Assembly (NCBI GenBank): GCA_013335435.1
Contig: JAAXVP010000004.1
Coordinates: 1 to 39,407, forward strand
Source: Thiobacillus sp.
GTDB lineage: Bacteria > Pseudomonadota > Gammaproteobacteria > Burkholderiales > Thiobacillaceae
Reading direction: 5' to 3'
DNA: 39,407 nt
Translations under genes and position numbers: made by a program
Notes under the pieces: generated by a model
Databases searched by the model: none
Told to the model about the DNA's origin: nothing
What the model saw: only the letters and a program-made list of their open reading frames with translations
In this document: positions 18,809-28,451 of the stretch, in pieces
How positions within the stretch are numbered: the first letter of the stretch is position 1
How the letters are laid out: the number at the start of each line of letters is the position of its first letter

Positions 18809-18858
18809 GCCCCGAGTCGCACTTGGCGGCCCCCCGTCATCACTCATCGGAGACTCAC

Positions 18859-19887
18859 ATGTTCGTCAGCAAGCGCATCCAATTCAAACTGGCCGGTCTG
18901 GCCGCCGCGATGGCCATGGGTCTGGCCAGCGCCGCCGCCTTCGCCACCGACATCACCGGCGCCGGCGCCACCTTCCCGTACGCCGTCTACACCAAGTGGG
19001 CCGAGGCCTACAAGGGCGCCACCGGCAACCAGGTCAACTACCAGGGCATCGGCTCCTCCGGCGGCATCAAGCAGATCAAGGCCAAGACCGTCGACTTCGG
19101 CGGCACCGACGCCCCCCTGAGCGAATCCGAACTCGACGCCGCCGGCCTGGTCCAGGTGCCCGCCGTCATGGGCGGCGTCACCATCGTCGTCAACCTGCCC
19201 GGCGTCAAGTCCGGCAGCCTCAAGCTCGACGGCGCCACCGCCGCCGAGATCTTCCGCGGCGCCATCGCCAAGTGGAACGATCCGGCCATCGCCAAGCTGA
19301 ACCCCGGCGTCGCCCTGCCCGCCACTCCCATCACCGTCGCCCACCGTTCCGACGGTTCCGGCACCACCGACGTGTTCACCAACTACCTGGCCAAGCAGTC
19401 CATGGCCTTCAAGCGCGACGTCGGCGCCGGCAAGACCGTCAACTGGCCGGCCAACGGCGTCGGCGGCAAGGGCAACCCGGGCGTCGCCGCCAACGTCATG
19501 AAGATCGCCGGCGCCGTCGGCTACGTCGACCTGGCCGACGCGCAGAAGAACGACATGACCTTCGTGGCCCTGAAGAACAAGGCCGGCAACTACATCGTCC
19601 CGAACCAGGACGCCGTCGCCGACGCCGCCAGCGGCGCCAACTTCAAGGTCCGCGGCATGGCTCCGGATCTGCTCGACCAGTCCCACAAGAACGCCTGGCC
19701 GATCACCACCGCGACCTATGTCCTGGCCTACGAGAAGGGTGCCGATGCCGCCAAGCAGAAGGGCGTCGTCGACTTCTTCACCTGGTCCCTGAACAACGGC
19801 CAGAAGATGGCCGAGGACGTGGGCTTCGTGCCGCTGCCGGCCAATGTCGTGAAGATGGTCGAAGCCGAGATGAAGAACATCAAGTAA
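18859..19887 (+). CDS. pstS: Phosphate ABC transporter substrate-binding protein PstS
   Basis: Signal peptide; DITGAGATFPYAVYTKWAEAY, GSSGGIKQI, HRSDGSGTT; GGAG before ATG 18859. Confidence 0.97.
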   Translation: MFVSKRIQFKLAGLAAAMAMGLASAAAFATDITGAGATFPYAVYTKWAEAYKGATGNQVNYQGIGSSGGIKQIKAKTVDFGGTDAPLSESELDAAGLVQVPAVMGGVTIVVNLPGVKSGSLKLDGATAAEIFRGAIAKWNDPAIAKLNPGVALPATPITVAHRSDGSGTTDVFTNYLAKQSMAFKRDVGAGKTVNWPANGVGGKGNPGVAANVMKIAGAVGYVDLADAQKNDMTFVALKNKAGNYIVPNQDAVADAASGANFKVRGMAPDLLDQSHKNAWPITTATYVLAYEKGADAAKQKGVVDFFTWSLNNGQKMAEDVGFVPLPANVVKMVEAEMKNIK

Positions 19888-19900
19888 AGTTTCGCCTTTC

Positions 19901-19922
19901 GGTCCGGCCGTACGGCCGGACC
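19901..19922. promoter_or_regulatory. Perfect 22-nt palindrome between pstS and pstC
   Basis: GGTCCGGCCGTACGGCCGGACC, 11-bp arms; no T-run. Confidence 0.7.
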
Positions 19923-19995
19923 TTCTCCGCCAGCGTCTTCGTTAAACTGAAGGCGTTGCCGGAGAACCCCCCGAACGATTCTGGATTGATACAGC

Positions 19996-20973
19996 ATGGA
20001 CAAAGCGGCTGAAACCGGCCAGGTAGATTTGCACGCCGCCAAGATCAAGGTGTTCAAACTGCAGGACATGGTCTTCCACAAGATCACCCTGCTGTTCGCC
20101 CTGATCGTCCTGGCCGGCCTGGTCGGCATCCTGGCCTCGCTCGCCATCGAGGCGATGCCGGCCATGAAGGCCTTCGGCCTGTCCTTCCTGTGGAGCAATG
20201 TCTGGAGCGTGCCGGACGACGAGTTCGGCGCCCTGATCGCCATCTACGGCACCCTGACCACATCGGTCATCGCCCTCCTGATCGCCGTGCCGGTCAGCTT
20301 CGGCATCGCCCTGTTCCTGACCGAGACCTGTCCGGCCTGGCTGCGCCGGCCGCTCGGCACCGCCATCGAGCTGCTCGCCGGGGTGCCCTCCATCATCTAC
20401 GGCATCTGGGGCCTGTTCATCTTTGCGCCGCTGTTCTCCGAATATGTCCAGCCCCATCTGCAAACGGCCCTGGGCGACGTGCCGGTGATCGGTTCCTGGT
20501 TCGCGGGGCCGCCCATCGGGGTCGGCATCCTGGCCGCCGGCATCGTCCTGTCCCTGATGGTGATCCCCTTCGTCGCCTCGGTCATGCGCGACGTCTTCGA
20601 GACCGTGCCGCCGGTGCTCAAGGAATCCGCCTACGGGGTCGGCTGCACCACCTGGGAAGTGGTCTGGAACATCGTCCTGCCCTATACCCGGGTGGGCGTC
20701 ATCGGCGGCATCATGCTCGGCCTCGGCCGCGCCCTGGGCGAGACCATGGCGGTCACCTTCGTGATCGGCAACGCCAACCGCATCACCGGCAGCCTGTTCT
20801 CGCCCGGCAACTCGATCGCCTCGGTGTTGGCCAACGAGTTCGGCGAGGCCGACCCCGGCCTGCACATCTCGTCCCTGTTCGCCCTCGGTCTGGTGCTGTT
20901 CGTCATCACCTTCGTCGTCCTGGCGCTGTCGCGCTGGCTGATCCATCGCGGCACCGCCAAACAGGGCAAGTAA
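19996..20973 (+). CDS. pstC: Phosphate ABC transporter permease PstC
   Basis: [12 protein letters not shown]..., [16 protein letters not shown]; between pstS and pstA. Confidence 0.96.
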   Translation: MDKAAETGQVDLHAAKIKVFKLQDMVFHKITLLFALIVLAGLVGILASLAIEAMPAMKAFGLSFLWSNVWSVPDDEFGALIAIYGTLTTSVIALLIAVPVSFGIALFLTETCPAWLRRPLGTAIELLAGVPSIIYGIWGLFIFAPLFSEYVQPHLQTALGDVPVIGSWFAGPPIGVGILAAGIVLSLMVIPFVASVMRDVFETVPPVLKESAYGVGCTTWEVVWNIVLPYTRVGVIGGIMLGLGRALGETMAVTFVIGNANRITGSLFSPGNSIASVLANEFGEADPGLHISSLFALGLVLFVITFVVLALSRWLIHRGTAKQGK

Positions 20974-20985
20974 GGGAAAACCGGC

Positions 20986-21828
20986 ATGCAACTCTATACC
21001 CGTCGCATCCTGATCAACCGGCTCGGCATCGGCCTCTCGATGATCGCCATGGCCTTCGGCCTGGCGGCCCTGATGTGGATCCTCTGGACCCTGTTTTCCA
21101 AGGGCTTCGCGGCCTTCTCCTGGGCGTTCTTCACCCAGGACACCCCGGCCCCCGGCAGCGAGGGCGGCGGCATGCGCAACGCCATCGTCGGCAGCATGAT
21201 GATCATCGGCGTCACCACCCTGGTGTCGACGCCGATCGGCATCCTGGCCGGCATCTACCTGGCCGAGTTCGGCACCACCTCGAAGTTCGCCGCGGTGACC
21301 CGCTTCGTCACCGACATCATGCTGTCGGCGCCGTCCATCGTCATCGGCCTGTTCGTCTACGCCCTCATGGTGGCGACCCTGGGCGGCTTCTCCGGCTGGG
21401 CCGGCTCGGTGGCCCTGTCCCTGATCGCCATCCCGGTCGTGGTGCGCACCACCGAGAACATGCTGCGCCTGGTGCCGTCGACCTTGCGCGAGGCCGCCTT
21501 CGCGGTCGGCGCGCCGCACTGGAAGGTGTCGCTCAGCGTCACCCTGCGCGCGGTCAAGGCCGGCGTGGTGACCGGCGTGCTGCTGGCCATCGCCCGGGTC
21601 ACCGGCGAGACCGCGCCGCTGCTGTTCACCGCGCTCAACAACCAGTTCTTCAGCGCCGATATGTCGCAGCCCATGGGCAACCTGCCGGTGGTCATCTATC
21701 AATTTGCCATGAGCCCCTACGACAACTGGGTCTCGCTGGCCTGGGGCGGTGCCCTGTTGATCGCCTTGCTGGTCTTGGCGATCAACATCGGCGCACGCGT
21801 CCTGTTCCGCCAGAAAGACAAGCTTTGA
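20986..21828 (+). CDS. pstA: Phosphate ABC transporter permease PstA
   Basis: [51 protein letters not shown]. Confidence 0.96.
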   Translation: MQLYTRRILINRLGIGLSMIAMAFGLAALMWILWTLFSKGFAAFSWAFFTQDTPAPGSEGGGMRNAIVGSMMIIGVTTLVSTPIGILAGIYLAEFGTTSKFAAVTRFVTDIMLSAPSIVIGLFVYALMVATLGGFSGWAGSVALSLIAIPVVVRTTENMLRLVPSTLREAAFAVGAPHWKVSLSVTLRAVKAGVVTGVLLAIARVTGETAPLLFTALNNQFFSADMSQPMGNLPVVIYQFAMSPYDNWVSLAWGGALLIALLVLAINIGARVLFRQKDKL

Positions 21829-21842
21829 ACCCGGAGCCCCGC

Positions 21843-22625
21843 ATGCCCAACCATAAAGTCCAAATCAGCGAACAAGCCGCCCTGGAGATCCGCAAGCTGG
21901 ATTTTTTCTACGGCGACTTCAAGGGCCTGAACAACATCAACCTGGACATCGCCCGCCACAAGGTCACCGCCTTCATCGGCCCGTCCGGCTGCGGCAAGTC
22001 GACCCTGTTGCGCACCTTCAACCGCATGTACGACCTCTATCCCGGCCAGCGCGCCGAGGGCGAGATCCTGTTCGACGGCCGCAACCTGCTCGACAGGAAG
22101 CAGGACGTCAACATGGTCCGGGCCAAGATCGGCATGGTGTTCCAGAAGCCGACCCCGTTCCCGATGACCATCTACGAGAACATCGCCTTCGGCGTGCGTC
22201 TGTACGAGAAGTTGTCCGCCTCCGAGATGGCCGACCGGGTCGAGTGGGCCCTGCGCAAGGCGGCCTTGTGGGAAGAGGTGAAGGACAAGCTGCAACAGAG
22301 CGGTCTGTCCCTGTCCGGCGGCCAGCAGCAGCGCCTGTGCATCGCCCGCGCCGTGGCGGTGAAGCCGGAGATCGTCCTGCTCGACGAGCCGACCTCGGCG
22401 CTCGACCCCATCTCCACGGCCAAGGTCGAGGAGCTGATCGACGAGCTGAAGAACGAATACACCATCGCCATCGTCACCCACAACATGCAACAGGCCGCCC
22501 GCATCTCCGACTACACGGCCTTCATGTACCTGGGCGAGTTGATCGAGTTCGGCAAGACCGACGAGTTGTTCGTGAAGCCGAAGGTCAAGCAGACCGAGGA
22601 CTACATCACCGGACGCTTCGGCTGA
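21843..22625 (+). CDS. pstB: Phosphate ABC transporter ATP-binding protein PstB
   Basis: [47 protein letters not shown] typical of PstB. Confidence 0.97.
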   Translation: MPNHKVQISEQAALEIRKLDFFYGDFKGLNNINLDIARHKVTAFIGPSGCGKSTLLRTFNRMYDLYPGQRAEGEILFDGRNLLDRKQDVNMVRAKIGMVFQKPTPFPMTIYENIAFGVRLYEKLSASEMADRVEWALRKAALWEEVKDKLQQSGLSLSGGQQQRLCIARAVAVKPEIVLLDEPTSALDPISTAKVEELIDELKNEYTIAIVTHNMQQAARISDYTAFMYLGELIEFGKTDELFVKPKVKQTEDYITGRFG

Positions 22626-22654
22626 TCAGGTTTGTCGCATGCGGTCGAGGAGAG

Positions 22655-22672
22655 GGGTCATAAATCTGTAAC
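22655..22672 (+). promoter_or_regulatory. Pho box GGGTCAT-AAAT-CTGTAAC downstream of pstB
   Basis: 15/18 to CTGTCATAAATCTGTCAC; no clear -10 at N10, TAAGAT at 22695-22700. Confidence 0.55.
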
Positions 22673-22702
22673 CAAATGCTTGCCACTTTCTAGGTAAGAT
22701 TT

Positions 22703-22732
22703 CGCCGCCGCACTTGGGCGGCGTTTTTGTTT
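22703..22732 (+). terminator. Intrinsic terminator CGCCGCC-N7-GGCGGCG-TTTTTGTTT
   Basis: 7-bp GC stem followed by T-run after pstB. Confidence 0.8.
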
Positions 22733-22750
22733 CCGGAACGGAATAGCAAC

Positions 22751-22996
22751 ATGGCCAACGCGATAAAAAGCATAGCGAAGTACATCGAACGCAATCCCGA
22801 CAGCGACGAGGCGGTGATCCTGCGCGACTTCTGCGCGGCCCTGGAGCAGGAGGGCGCCGTCTTCGATCTGCAGCGCCTGTTCAGCATGAAGCCGAAGGCC
22901 TTCGAACTGATGCTCGCGGTGATGGACGAATGGCGTTTCGATCGCCACGTCGCCAGTCGACGGCTGCAAAAATATCTGGATAATCAGTCCGACTGA
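22751..22996 (+). CDS. Uncharacterised 81-aa soluble protein
   Basis: MANAIKSIAKYIERNPDSDEAVILRDFCAALEQEG...; clean ORF downstream of Pho box/terminator. Confidence 0.75.
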   Translation: MANAIKSIAKYIERNPDSDEAVILRDFCAALEQEGAVFDLQRLFSMKPKAFELMLAVMDEWRFDRHVASRRLQKYLDNQSD

Positions 22997-23105
22997 TCGC
23001 GGGGAGAGTACGACGGGCGGTGTTTCGATCGGGCTGAGCCCGGTTGCCGCAGGCCCGCTGGGCCGTCCCGCATCCTGCATGGATAATTGGGCACGGGAGG
23101 TCCGG

Positions 23106-25661
23106 ATGAATATAACCAAGGGATTGTTGGTCGTCGGTCTGGGCGTGTTGCTCGGTTCCTGCGGCGGGGGCGGCGGCAGCAGCCAGTCGAGCGGCGATGC
23201 GGTGCTGGCCGGGGTGGTTACGGCCTCGGCCAACATGGTGATCGACAGTGATACCAACGATCCCTACGCCTATTACGCCGCCAACAATTCCCTGGTCACG
23301 GCGCAGGCGATCGGCAACCCGGTCATGGTCGGCGGCTACGTGACCGAAACGGCTACCGGCAAGGCCGGCGACCGTTTCCAGAGCAGCGCCGACCCCGTCG
23401 ACGTCTATGCGGTTGACCTGGTCGCCGGCCAGTCGGTCACGCTGGAGATCGCCGACTACGCTGCCGCGGACCTCGATCTCGGCCTGTTTGACAGTGGCGG
23501 TGCCTCGGTCGACGGTTCGGTCGGCATAGATACCCGCTTCGAGACCGTTACCGCCACCACGGCCGGACGCTATTACCTGGCGGTCTTCGCCTTTTCCGGC
23601 GCCTCCAACTATGTCCTCACGGTGGGAACTGGATCGGCGCCTGCCTCGACCTTGAGCCTGCGCAGCGAATTCGTGCCCGGCGAAGCCGTGGTGCATGCCT
23701 CGGCCGGCAAGGGTGTGAAGGGGTTGGTCATCCGCGCCGGCGCGGTCGGCCGCCCAATGCGGGTCGCCCTGGACAGCGCCACGCCGGTCCAGGCCAAGGG
23801 CCTGCTGGCCGTACTGCCGGGGGCGAGCATTGATGCCCCGCGTGCGGCCAAGCTGGCCACGCTGTATCGGATCAAGGCCCTGCGCAGCCAGGCCGGCGTC
23901 CTGTCGGCCGACCCCAATTACATCATGCGGCCGACGGCGGTCCCGAACGATCCTTATTACGCCTACCAATGGCATTACCCCCTGATCAACCTGCCCCAGG
24001 CCTGGGCGATCACCACCGGCACGCCGGCCGTCGGCGACGTGGTCGTGGCGGTGGTGGATACCGGGGTGCGCCTCAGTCATCCCGACCTTTCCGGCAAGCT
24101 GTTGCGCGATGGTTCGAGCAACTTGATCGGCTACGATTTCGTCAAGGATCCCACCATGGCGAACGACGGCGACGGCATCGATGCCAACCCGGACGACCCG
24201 GGCGACGACAGCACGCCGGCGGCGAGTTCCTGGCACGGCACCCACGTGGCCGGGACCATTGCCGCGGCGAGCGACAACGGGGTCGGGGTGGCCGGCGTGT
24301 CCTGGGGTGCCCGGATCATGCCGGTGCGGGTGCTCGGCAAGGGCGGTGGCACCTTGTACGACGTCCTCCAGGGTGTCCGCTACGCCGCCGGCCTGAGCAA
24401 CGACTCGGGCGGCGTGCCGGCGCGCCGGGCCGACGTCATCAACCTCAGCCTGGGTTGCCTGGGCTGCTATTCCGCCACCGCCCAGACGGTCTTCGACCAG
24501 GTGCGTGCGGCCGGCGTGATCGTCGTCGCCGCCGCCGGCAACGAGGGTTCGAGCCAGCCGAGCTATCCGGCCGCCTACAACAACGTGGTCTCGGTCAGCG
24601 CGGTGACCATCACGCGGGCGCTGGCGCCGTATTCCAACTACGGCAGCACGGTCGATGTCGCGGCACCCGGTGGCAGCACGGCCGCCGACCTCGATGGCGA
24701 CGGTTATCCGGATGGTGTGCTAAGCACCCTGGTCAATGCCTCGCTGGCCCCGATCTACGCCTACTACCAGGGCACTTCCATGGCGACCCCTCACGTCAGC
24801 GGCGTGGCGGCCCTGATGAAGGCGGTCCATCCGGGCCTGACGCCAGCGGATTTCGATGCCCTGCTGGCGAATGGGGCGCTCACCACCGACCTCGGAGCGG
24901 CCGGTCGCGACGACTATTTCGGCTACGGCCTGATCGATGCCGCCAAGGCGGTGCTGGCGGCTAAGGAACTGGCCGGTGGCGCCACCGTGGCGGTCCTGGC
25001 CACCAACCCGAGCCGGCTGGATTTCGGCACCGTCCTGTCGGCGTCGGCATTCGAGGTGGCCAAGCTGGGTTCCGGCAGTCTGGCCGTGGCTTCGGTCACG
25101 GACGATGCCGGCTGGCTGGCCGTGAGCGCCGGCAGCGTCGACGGCGATGGCCTGGGTAGCTATACGGTGAGCGTCGACCGCGCGGGCCTGGATGTCGGCA
25201 CCTATGCCGCCACCATCACCGTCGCGGCGAACGACGGCTCCCAGGTCAAGGTACCGGTCACTCTCCAGGTGGCCGCCGCGCCGACCGGGGTCAACACCGG
25301 CTACTACTGGGTGCTGCTCCTGGACGACCAGTACAACGTGGTCGACCAACTCGGCGTGGCGAGCGGCAACGGCCAATATGCCTACCGCTTCAGCGGTGTG
25401 CGGCCGGGCACCTACTACATCATGGCCGGCACCGATACCGACCAGGATATGTACCTCTGCGACGACGGCGAGGCCTGCGGGGTCTATCCGACCGTGGGCG
25501 AGCCGGTGCCCGTCGTGGTCGGAACGTCACGCCACGATCTCGACTTCAGCGTCGGCCTCAGTGCCAGCCCGACCACGACGGCGGCGGGTGCGACGGCAGT
25601 GCGGGCCGGTGTGGCTCGTCAGGCTGTGGCGGCGACCAAGAAGGTGGGCTATGGCCAGTAA
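23106..25661 (+). CDS. Subtilisin-like (S8) serine protease, predicted lipoprotein
   Basis: Lipobox LLGSC; catalytic VAVVDTGVR (D), HGTHVAGTIAA (H), GTSMATPHVSGVAAL (S). Confidence 0.93.
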   Translation: MNITKGLLVVGLGVLLGSCGGGGGSSQSSGDAVLAGVVTASANMVIDSDTNDPYAYYAANNSLVTAQAIGNPVMVGGYVTETATGKAGDRFQSSADPVDVYAVDLVAGQSVTLEIADYAAADLDLGLFDSGGASVDGSVGIDTRFETVTATTAGRYYLAVFAFSGASNYVLTVGTGSAPASTLSLRSEFVPGEAVVHASAGKGVKGLVIRAGAVGRPMRVALDSATPVQAKGLLAVLPGASIDAPRAAKLATLYRIKALRSQAGVLSADPNYIMRPTAVPNDPYYAYQWHYPLINLPQAWAITTGTPAVGDVVVAVVDTGVRLSHPDLSGKLLRDGSSNLIGYDFVKDPTMANDGDGIDANPDDPGDDSTPAASSWHGTHVAGTIAAASDNGVGVAGVSWGARIMPVRVLGKGGGTLYDVLQGVRYAAGLSNDSGGVPARRADVINLSLGCLGCYSATAQTVFDQVRAAGVIVVAAAGNEGSSQPSYPAAYNNVVSVSAVTITRALAPYSNYGSTVDVAAPGGSTAADLDGDGYPDGVLSTLVNASLAPIYAYYQGTSMATPHVSGVAALMKAVHPGLTPADFDALLANGALTTDLGAAGRDDYFGYGLIDAAKAVLAAKELAGGATVAVLATNPSRLDFGTVLSASAFEVAKLGSGSLAVASVTDDAGWLAVSAGSVDGDGLGSYTVSVDRAGLDVGTYAATITVAANDGSQVKVPVTLQVAAAPTGVNTGYYWVLLLDDQYNVVDQLGVASGNGQYAYRFSGVRPGTYYIMAGTDTDQDMYLCDDGEACGVYPTVGEPVPVVVGTSRHDLDFSVGLSASPTTTAAGATAVRAGVARQAVAATKKVGYGQ

Positions 25662-26151
25662 GGCCGCATGCTCGGCCGTGCTGGCGGGGCTGTGTGTCGC
25701 CGTCCTCGGTATGGAGGGATGCGCCGGTCAGGGCGTCACCGTCCTGCATGCCTCCAGTCTGTGTCTTGGCGGCGACGAACGCGAGGTGCGCTGGCTGGCC
25801 GGACCCGAAGAATTCGCCCGGCTCTGGCGTCTCGGCTCCCGCCAGGTGCCGACGCCGGCCTTGCCGGCGGTCGACTTCGGTCGCCGGGCGGTGTTCTATC
25901 TGGCCGATCGGGAGCGGCCCAGCGGCGGCTATGGTCTCGCCCTGGCGGGCTCCGGATTGTCGGTGTCCGGCGCTGTGGCGCGGTTGTCGCTGGTCGTCTC
26001 GGCTCCGAACGGGATGGCGTCCCAGGTGGTGACCCGGCCCTGTCTTTGGCTGAGCCTGCCGGAAGGGGGCTACGATCGGCTCGAGGTCACCGATCAGTCG
26101 GGCAACCTGTGGGGTACGGCGACGCGACCGGCCGGCGTGCCTGCGCATTGA
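25651..26151 (+). CDS. Small secreted/lipoprotein-like protein with PrcB_C-like domain
   Basis: N-terminal signal-like region; RAVFYLADRERPSGGYGLALAGSGLSV...VVTRPCLWLSLP; overlaps protease gene by 11 nt. Confidence 0.65.
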   Translation: MASKAACSAVLAGLCVAVLGMEGCAGQGVTVLHASSLCLGGDEREVRWLAGPEEFARLWRLGSRQVPTPALPAVDFGRRAVFYLADRERPSGGYGLALAGSGLSVSGAVARLSLVVSAPNGMASQVVTRPCLWLSLPEGGYDRLEVTDQSGNLWGTATRPAGVPAH

Positions 26152-26205
26152 CCGGGCACGGCGAAACCGCTACCATCGCCGCCTTTCTGCAAAAGGGTTT
26201 TGGAT

Positions 26206-26952
26206 ATGCGACGCAAACTGGTAGCCGGCAACTGGAAGATGCACGGCACCCTGACCGACAATGACGTCCTGCTGACGGCCGTGCTGGCCGGCATGGCCGA
26301 CGTCAAGGCCCAGGTCGCCGTTTGCGTGCCCTTCCCCTACCTGGCCCAGGTCCAGGCCAAGCTGGCCGGTTCCGCGGTCGCCTGGGGTGCCCAGAACATG
26401 AGTCAACATGCCAAGGGCGCCTACACCGGCGAGGTGTCGGCCGCGATGCTGAACGACTTCGGTTGCCGGTATGTCATCGTCGGCCACTCCGAGCGGCGCG
26501 CCATCTACGGCGAGACCGACGCGGTCGTGGCCGAGAAGTATGCCGCCGCCCAGGCTGCCGGCCTGATCCCGATCCTGTGCGTGGGCGAGACCCTGAGCGA
26601 ACGGGAAGAGTGCATCACCGAGCAGGTGGTCGGTCGCCAGATCGATGCCGTCCTGGCCAAGTCCGGCGTCGCCTCCCTGGCCAAGGCGGTAATCGCCTAT
26701 GAGCCGGTCTGGGCGATCGGCACCGGGGTCACCGCCAGCCCGGACCAGGCCCAGGCCGTGCATGCCTTCATCCGCGGCAAGATTCGCGCCCTGGATGCCG
26801 GCATCGCCGACAGCCTGGTGATCCAGTACGGTGGCAGCATGAAGGCCGGCAACGCGGCCGAACTGTTGGCCCAGCCGGATATCGATGGTGGTCTGATCGG
26901 TGGCGCCGCCCTGGTTGCCGACGATTTCTTGGCTATTTGCAAGGCGGGTTGA
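26206..26952 (+). CDS. tpiA: Triosephosphate isomerase
   Basis: MRRKLVAGNWKMHG, VGHSERRAIYGE, YEPVWAIGTG, YGGSMKAGN. Confidence 0.98.
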   Translation: MRRKLVAGNWKMHGTLTDNDVLLTAVLAGMADVKAQVAVCVPFPYLAQVQAKLAGSAVAWGAQNMSQHAKGAYTGEVSAAMLNDFGCRYVIVGHSERRAIYGETDAVVAEKYAAAQAAGLIPILCVGETLSEREECITEQVVGRQIDAVLAKSGVASLAKAVIAYEPVWAIGTGVTASPDQAQAVHAFIRGKIRALDAGIADSLVIQYGGSMKAGNAAELLAQPDIDGGLIGGAALVADDFLAICKAG

Positions 26953-26958
26953 GCAATC

Positions 26959-27303
26959 ATGGAATTCATCGTCTGGATGCTGCATGTCCTGGTCGCGGCC
27001 AGTCTGGTCGGGCTGGTCCTGTTGCAGCACGGCAAAGGTGCCGACATGGGGGCGGCCTTCGGTAGCGGCGCTTCCGGCAGCCTGTTCGGTGCCAGCGGCT
27101 CGGCCAACTTCCTGAGCCGGACCACCGCCGTCCTGGCGACGGCGTTTTTCCTGACCAGCATGGGCCTGACCTACTTCTCCGCCAAGGCGAAGCAGCCCGT
27201 CGCGCAACCGGCCGGTCAGATTGTTCCCGCGGCGCCCGCCGCACCCGTGGCGCCGGTAGCGCCCGCGAATGACGCCGACAAGTCGGGCGCCATTCCGAAG
27301 TAA
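26959..27303 (+). CDS. secG: Preprotein translocase subunit SecG
   Basis: LVLLQHGKGADMGAAFGSGASGSLFGASGSANFLSRTTA; between tpiA and tRNA-Leu/nuo. Confidence 0.95.
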   Translation: MEFIVWMLHVLVAASLVGLVLLQHGKGADMGAAFGSGASGSLFGASGSANFLSRTTAVLATAFFLTSMGLTYFSAKAKQPVAQPAGQIVPAAPAAPVAPVAPANDADKSGAIPK

Positions 27304-27342
27304 CTGTTTTTGCGGGCGAACTTGGGTTCGTCCGAACGTCGT

Positions 27343-27427
27343 GCCGACGTGGTGAAATTGGTAGACACGCTGTCTTGAGGGGGCAGTGACGAAAGTCGTG
27401 CGAGTTCGAGTCTCGCCGTCGGCACCA
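27343..27427 (+). tRNA. tRNA-Leu (anticodon GAG), CCA encoded
   Basis: Acceptor GCCGACG/CGTCGGC; AC arm CTGTC-TTGAGGG-GGCAG; long variable arm; TTCGAGTC. Confidence 0.95.
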
Positions 27428-27462
27428 TCGAATTTCTTTATCAGTACCTTTGCTCAATTAAT

Positions 27463-27489
27463 AACCCATTGATATCAATGGGTTTTTTA
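27463..27489 (+). terminator. Intrinsic terminator AACCCATTGATATCAATGGGTTTTTT
   Basis: Perfect 10-bp-arm palindrome followed by T-run. Confidence 0.88.
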
Positions 27490-27572
27490 ATGTCCTTCGG
27501 CTTGACACGGATCGTCGCCGGCAAATACACTCTGGACGTTATCCGCGTGCATTGCGCGGGCGAGGGGAATCA

Positions 27573-27941
27573 ATGCTAGATAACTATTTCGCCATCCTGC
27601 TTTTTGTCCTGGTTGGCTTGGCTGTGGGTGTCGGTCCCATCCTGATCGGTGGCGGCATCGGTTGGGCGTTGGGTCTGCTGAAGCCGGACTCGGAAAAGAA
27701 CTCCCCTTACGAATGCGGCTTCGAGGCCTTCGAGGACGCCCGCATGAAGTTCGATGTGCGCTACTACCTGGTCGCCATCCTGTTCATCCTGTTCGACCTC
27801 GAGATCGCCTTCCTCTTTCCTTGGGCTGTCGTTCTGGATCAGATCGGCGCCTTCGGCTTCTGGGCCATGGTGTTGTTCCTGGCTATCCTGGTGGTCGGTT
27901 TTGCCTACGAGTGGATGAAGGGGGCCCTGGAATGGGAGTGA
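27573..27941 (+). CDS. nuoA: NADH-quinone oxidoreductase subunit A
   Basis: [34 protein letters not shown]. Confidence 0.97.
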   Translation: MLDNYFAILLFVLVGLAVGVGPILIGGGIGWALGLLKPDSEKNSPYECGFEAFEDARMKFDVRYYLVAILFILFDLEIAFLFPWAVVLDQIGAFGFWAMVLFLAILVVGFAYEWMKGALEWE

Positions 27942-28438
27942 CCCAGGAAGTGAATCTGGCGGGCGTGCAGGGTGGGCTCAACGACAAGGGTTTCGTTACC
28001 ACCAGCATCGACTCGGTGATCAATTGGGCCAAGACCGGCTCGCTCTGGCCGATGACCTTCGGTCTCGCCTGTTGCGCCATCGAGATGATGCAGGCGGGCG
28101 CATCGCGCTACGACCTCGACCGTTTCGGTATCGTATTCCGGCCTAGCCCGCGACAGTCCGACCTGATGATCGTCGCCGGTACCCTGTGCAACAAGATGGC
28201 GCCGGCCCTGCGCAAGGTCTACGACCAGATGCCCGAACCGCGTTGGGTGCTGTCGATGGGGTCCTGTGCCAACGGCGGCGGCTATTACCATTATTCCTAC
28301 TCGGTGGTGCGCGGTTGCGACCGCATCGTCCCGGTCGATGTCTATGTGCCGGGCTGTCCGCCGACTGCGGAGGCGCTCCTGTTCGGTCTTGGTCAGATCA
28401 TGAACAAGATCCGGCGCACCAACACCATCGCCCGCTGA
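27932..28438 (+). CDS. nuoB: NADH-quinone oxidoreductase subunit B
   Basis: [42 protein letters not shown]. Confidence 0.97.
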   Translation: MGVTQEVNLAGVQGGLNDKGFVTTSIDSVINWAKTGSLWPMTFGLACCAIEMMQAGASRYDLDRFGIVFRPSPRQSDLMIVAGTLCNKMAPALRKVYDQMPEPRWVLSMGSCANGGGYYHYSYSVVRGCDRIVPVDVYVPGCPPTAEALLFGLGQIMNKIRRTNTIAR

Positions 28439-28451
28439 GGATCGAATCAAG

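Noticed and set aside
20190-22625. 811-aa ORF ending in PstB
   Set aside because: Read-through of a shadow frame across pstC/pstA; true pstB start is ATG 21843
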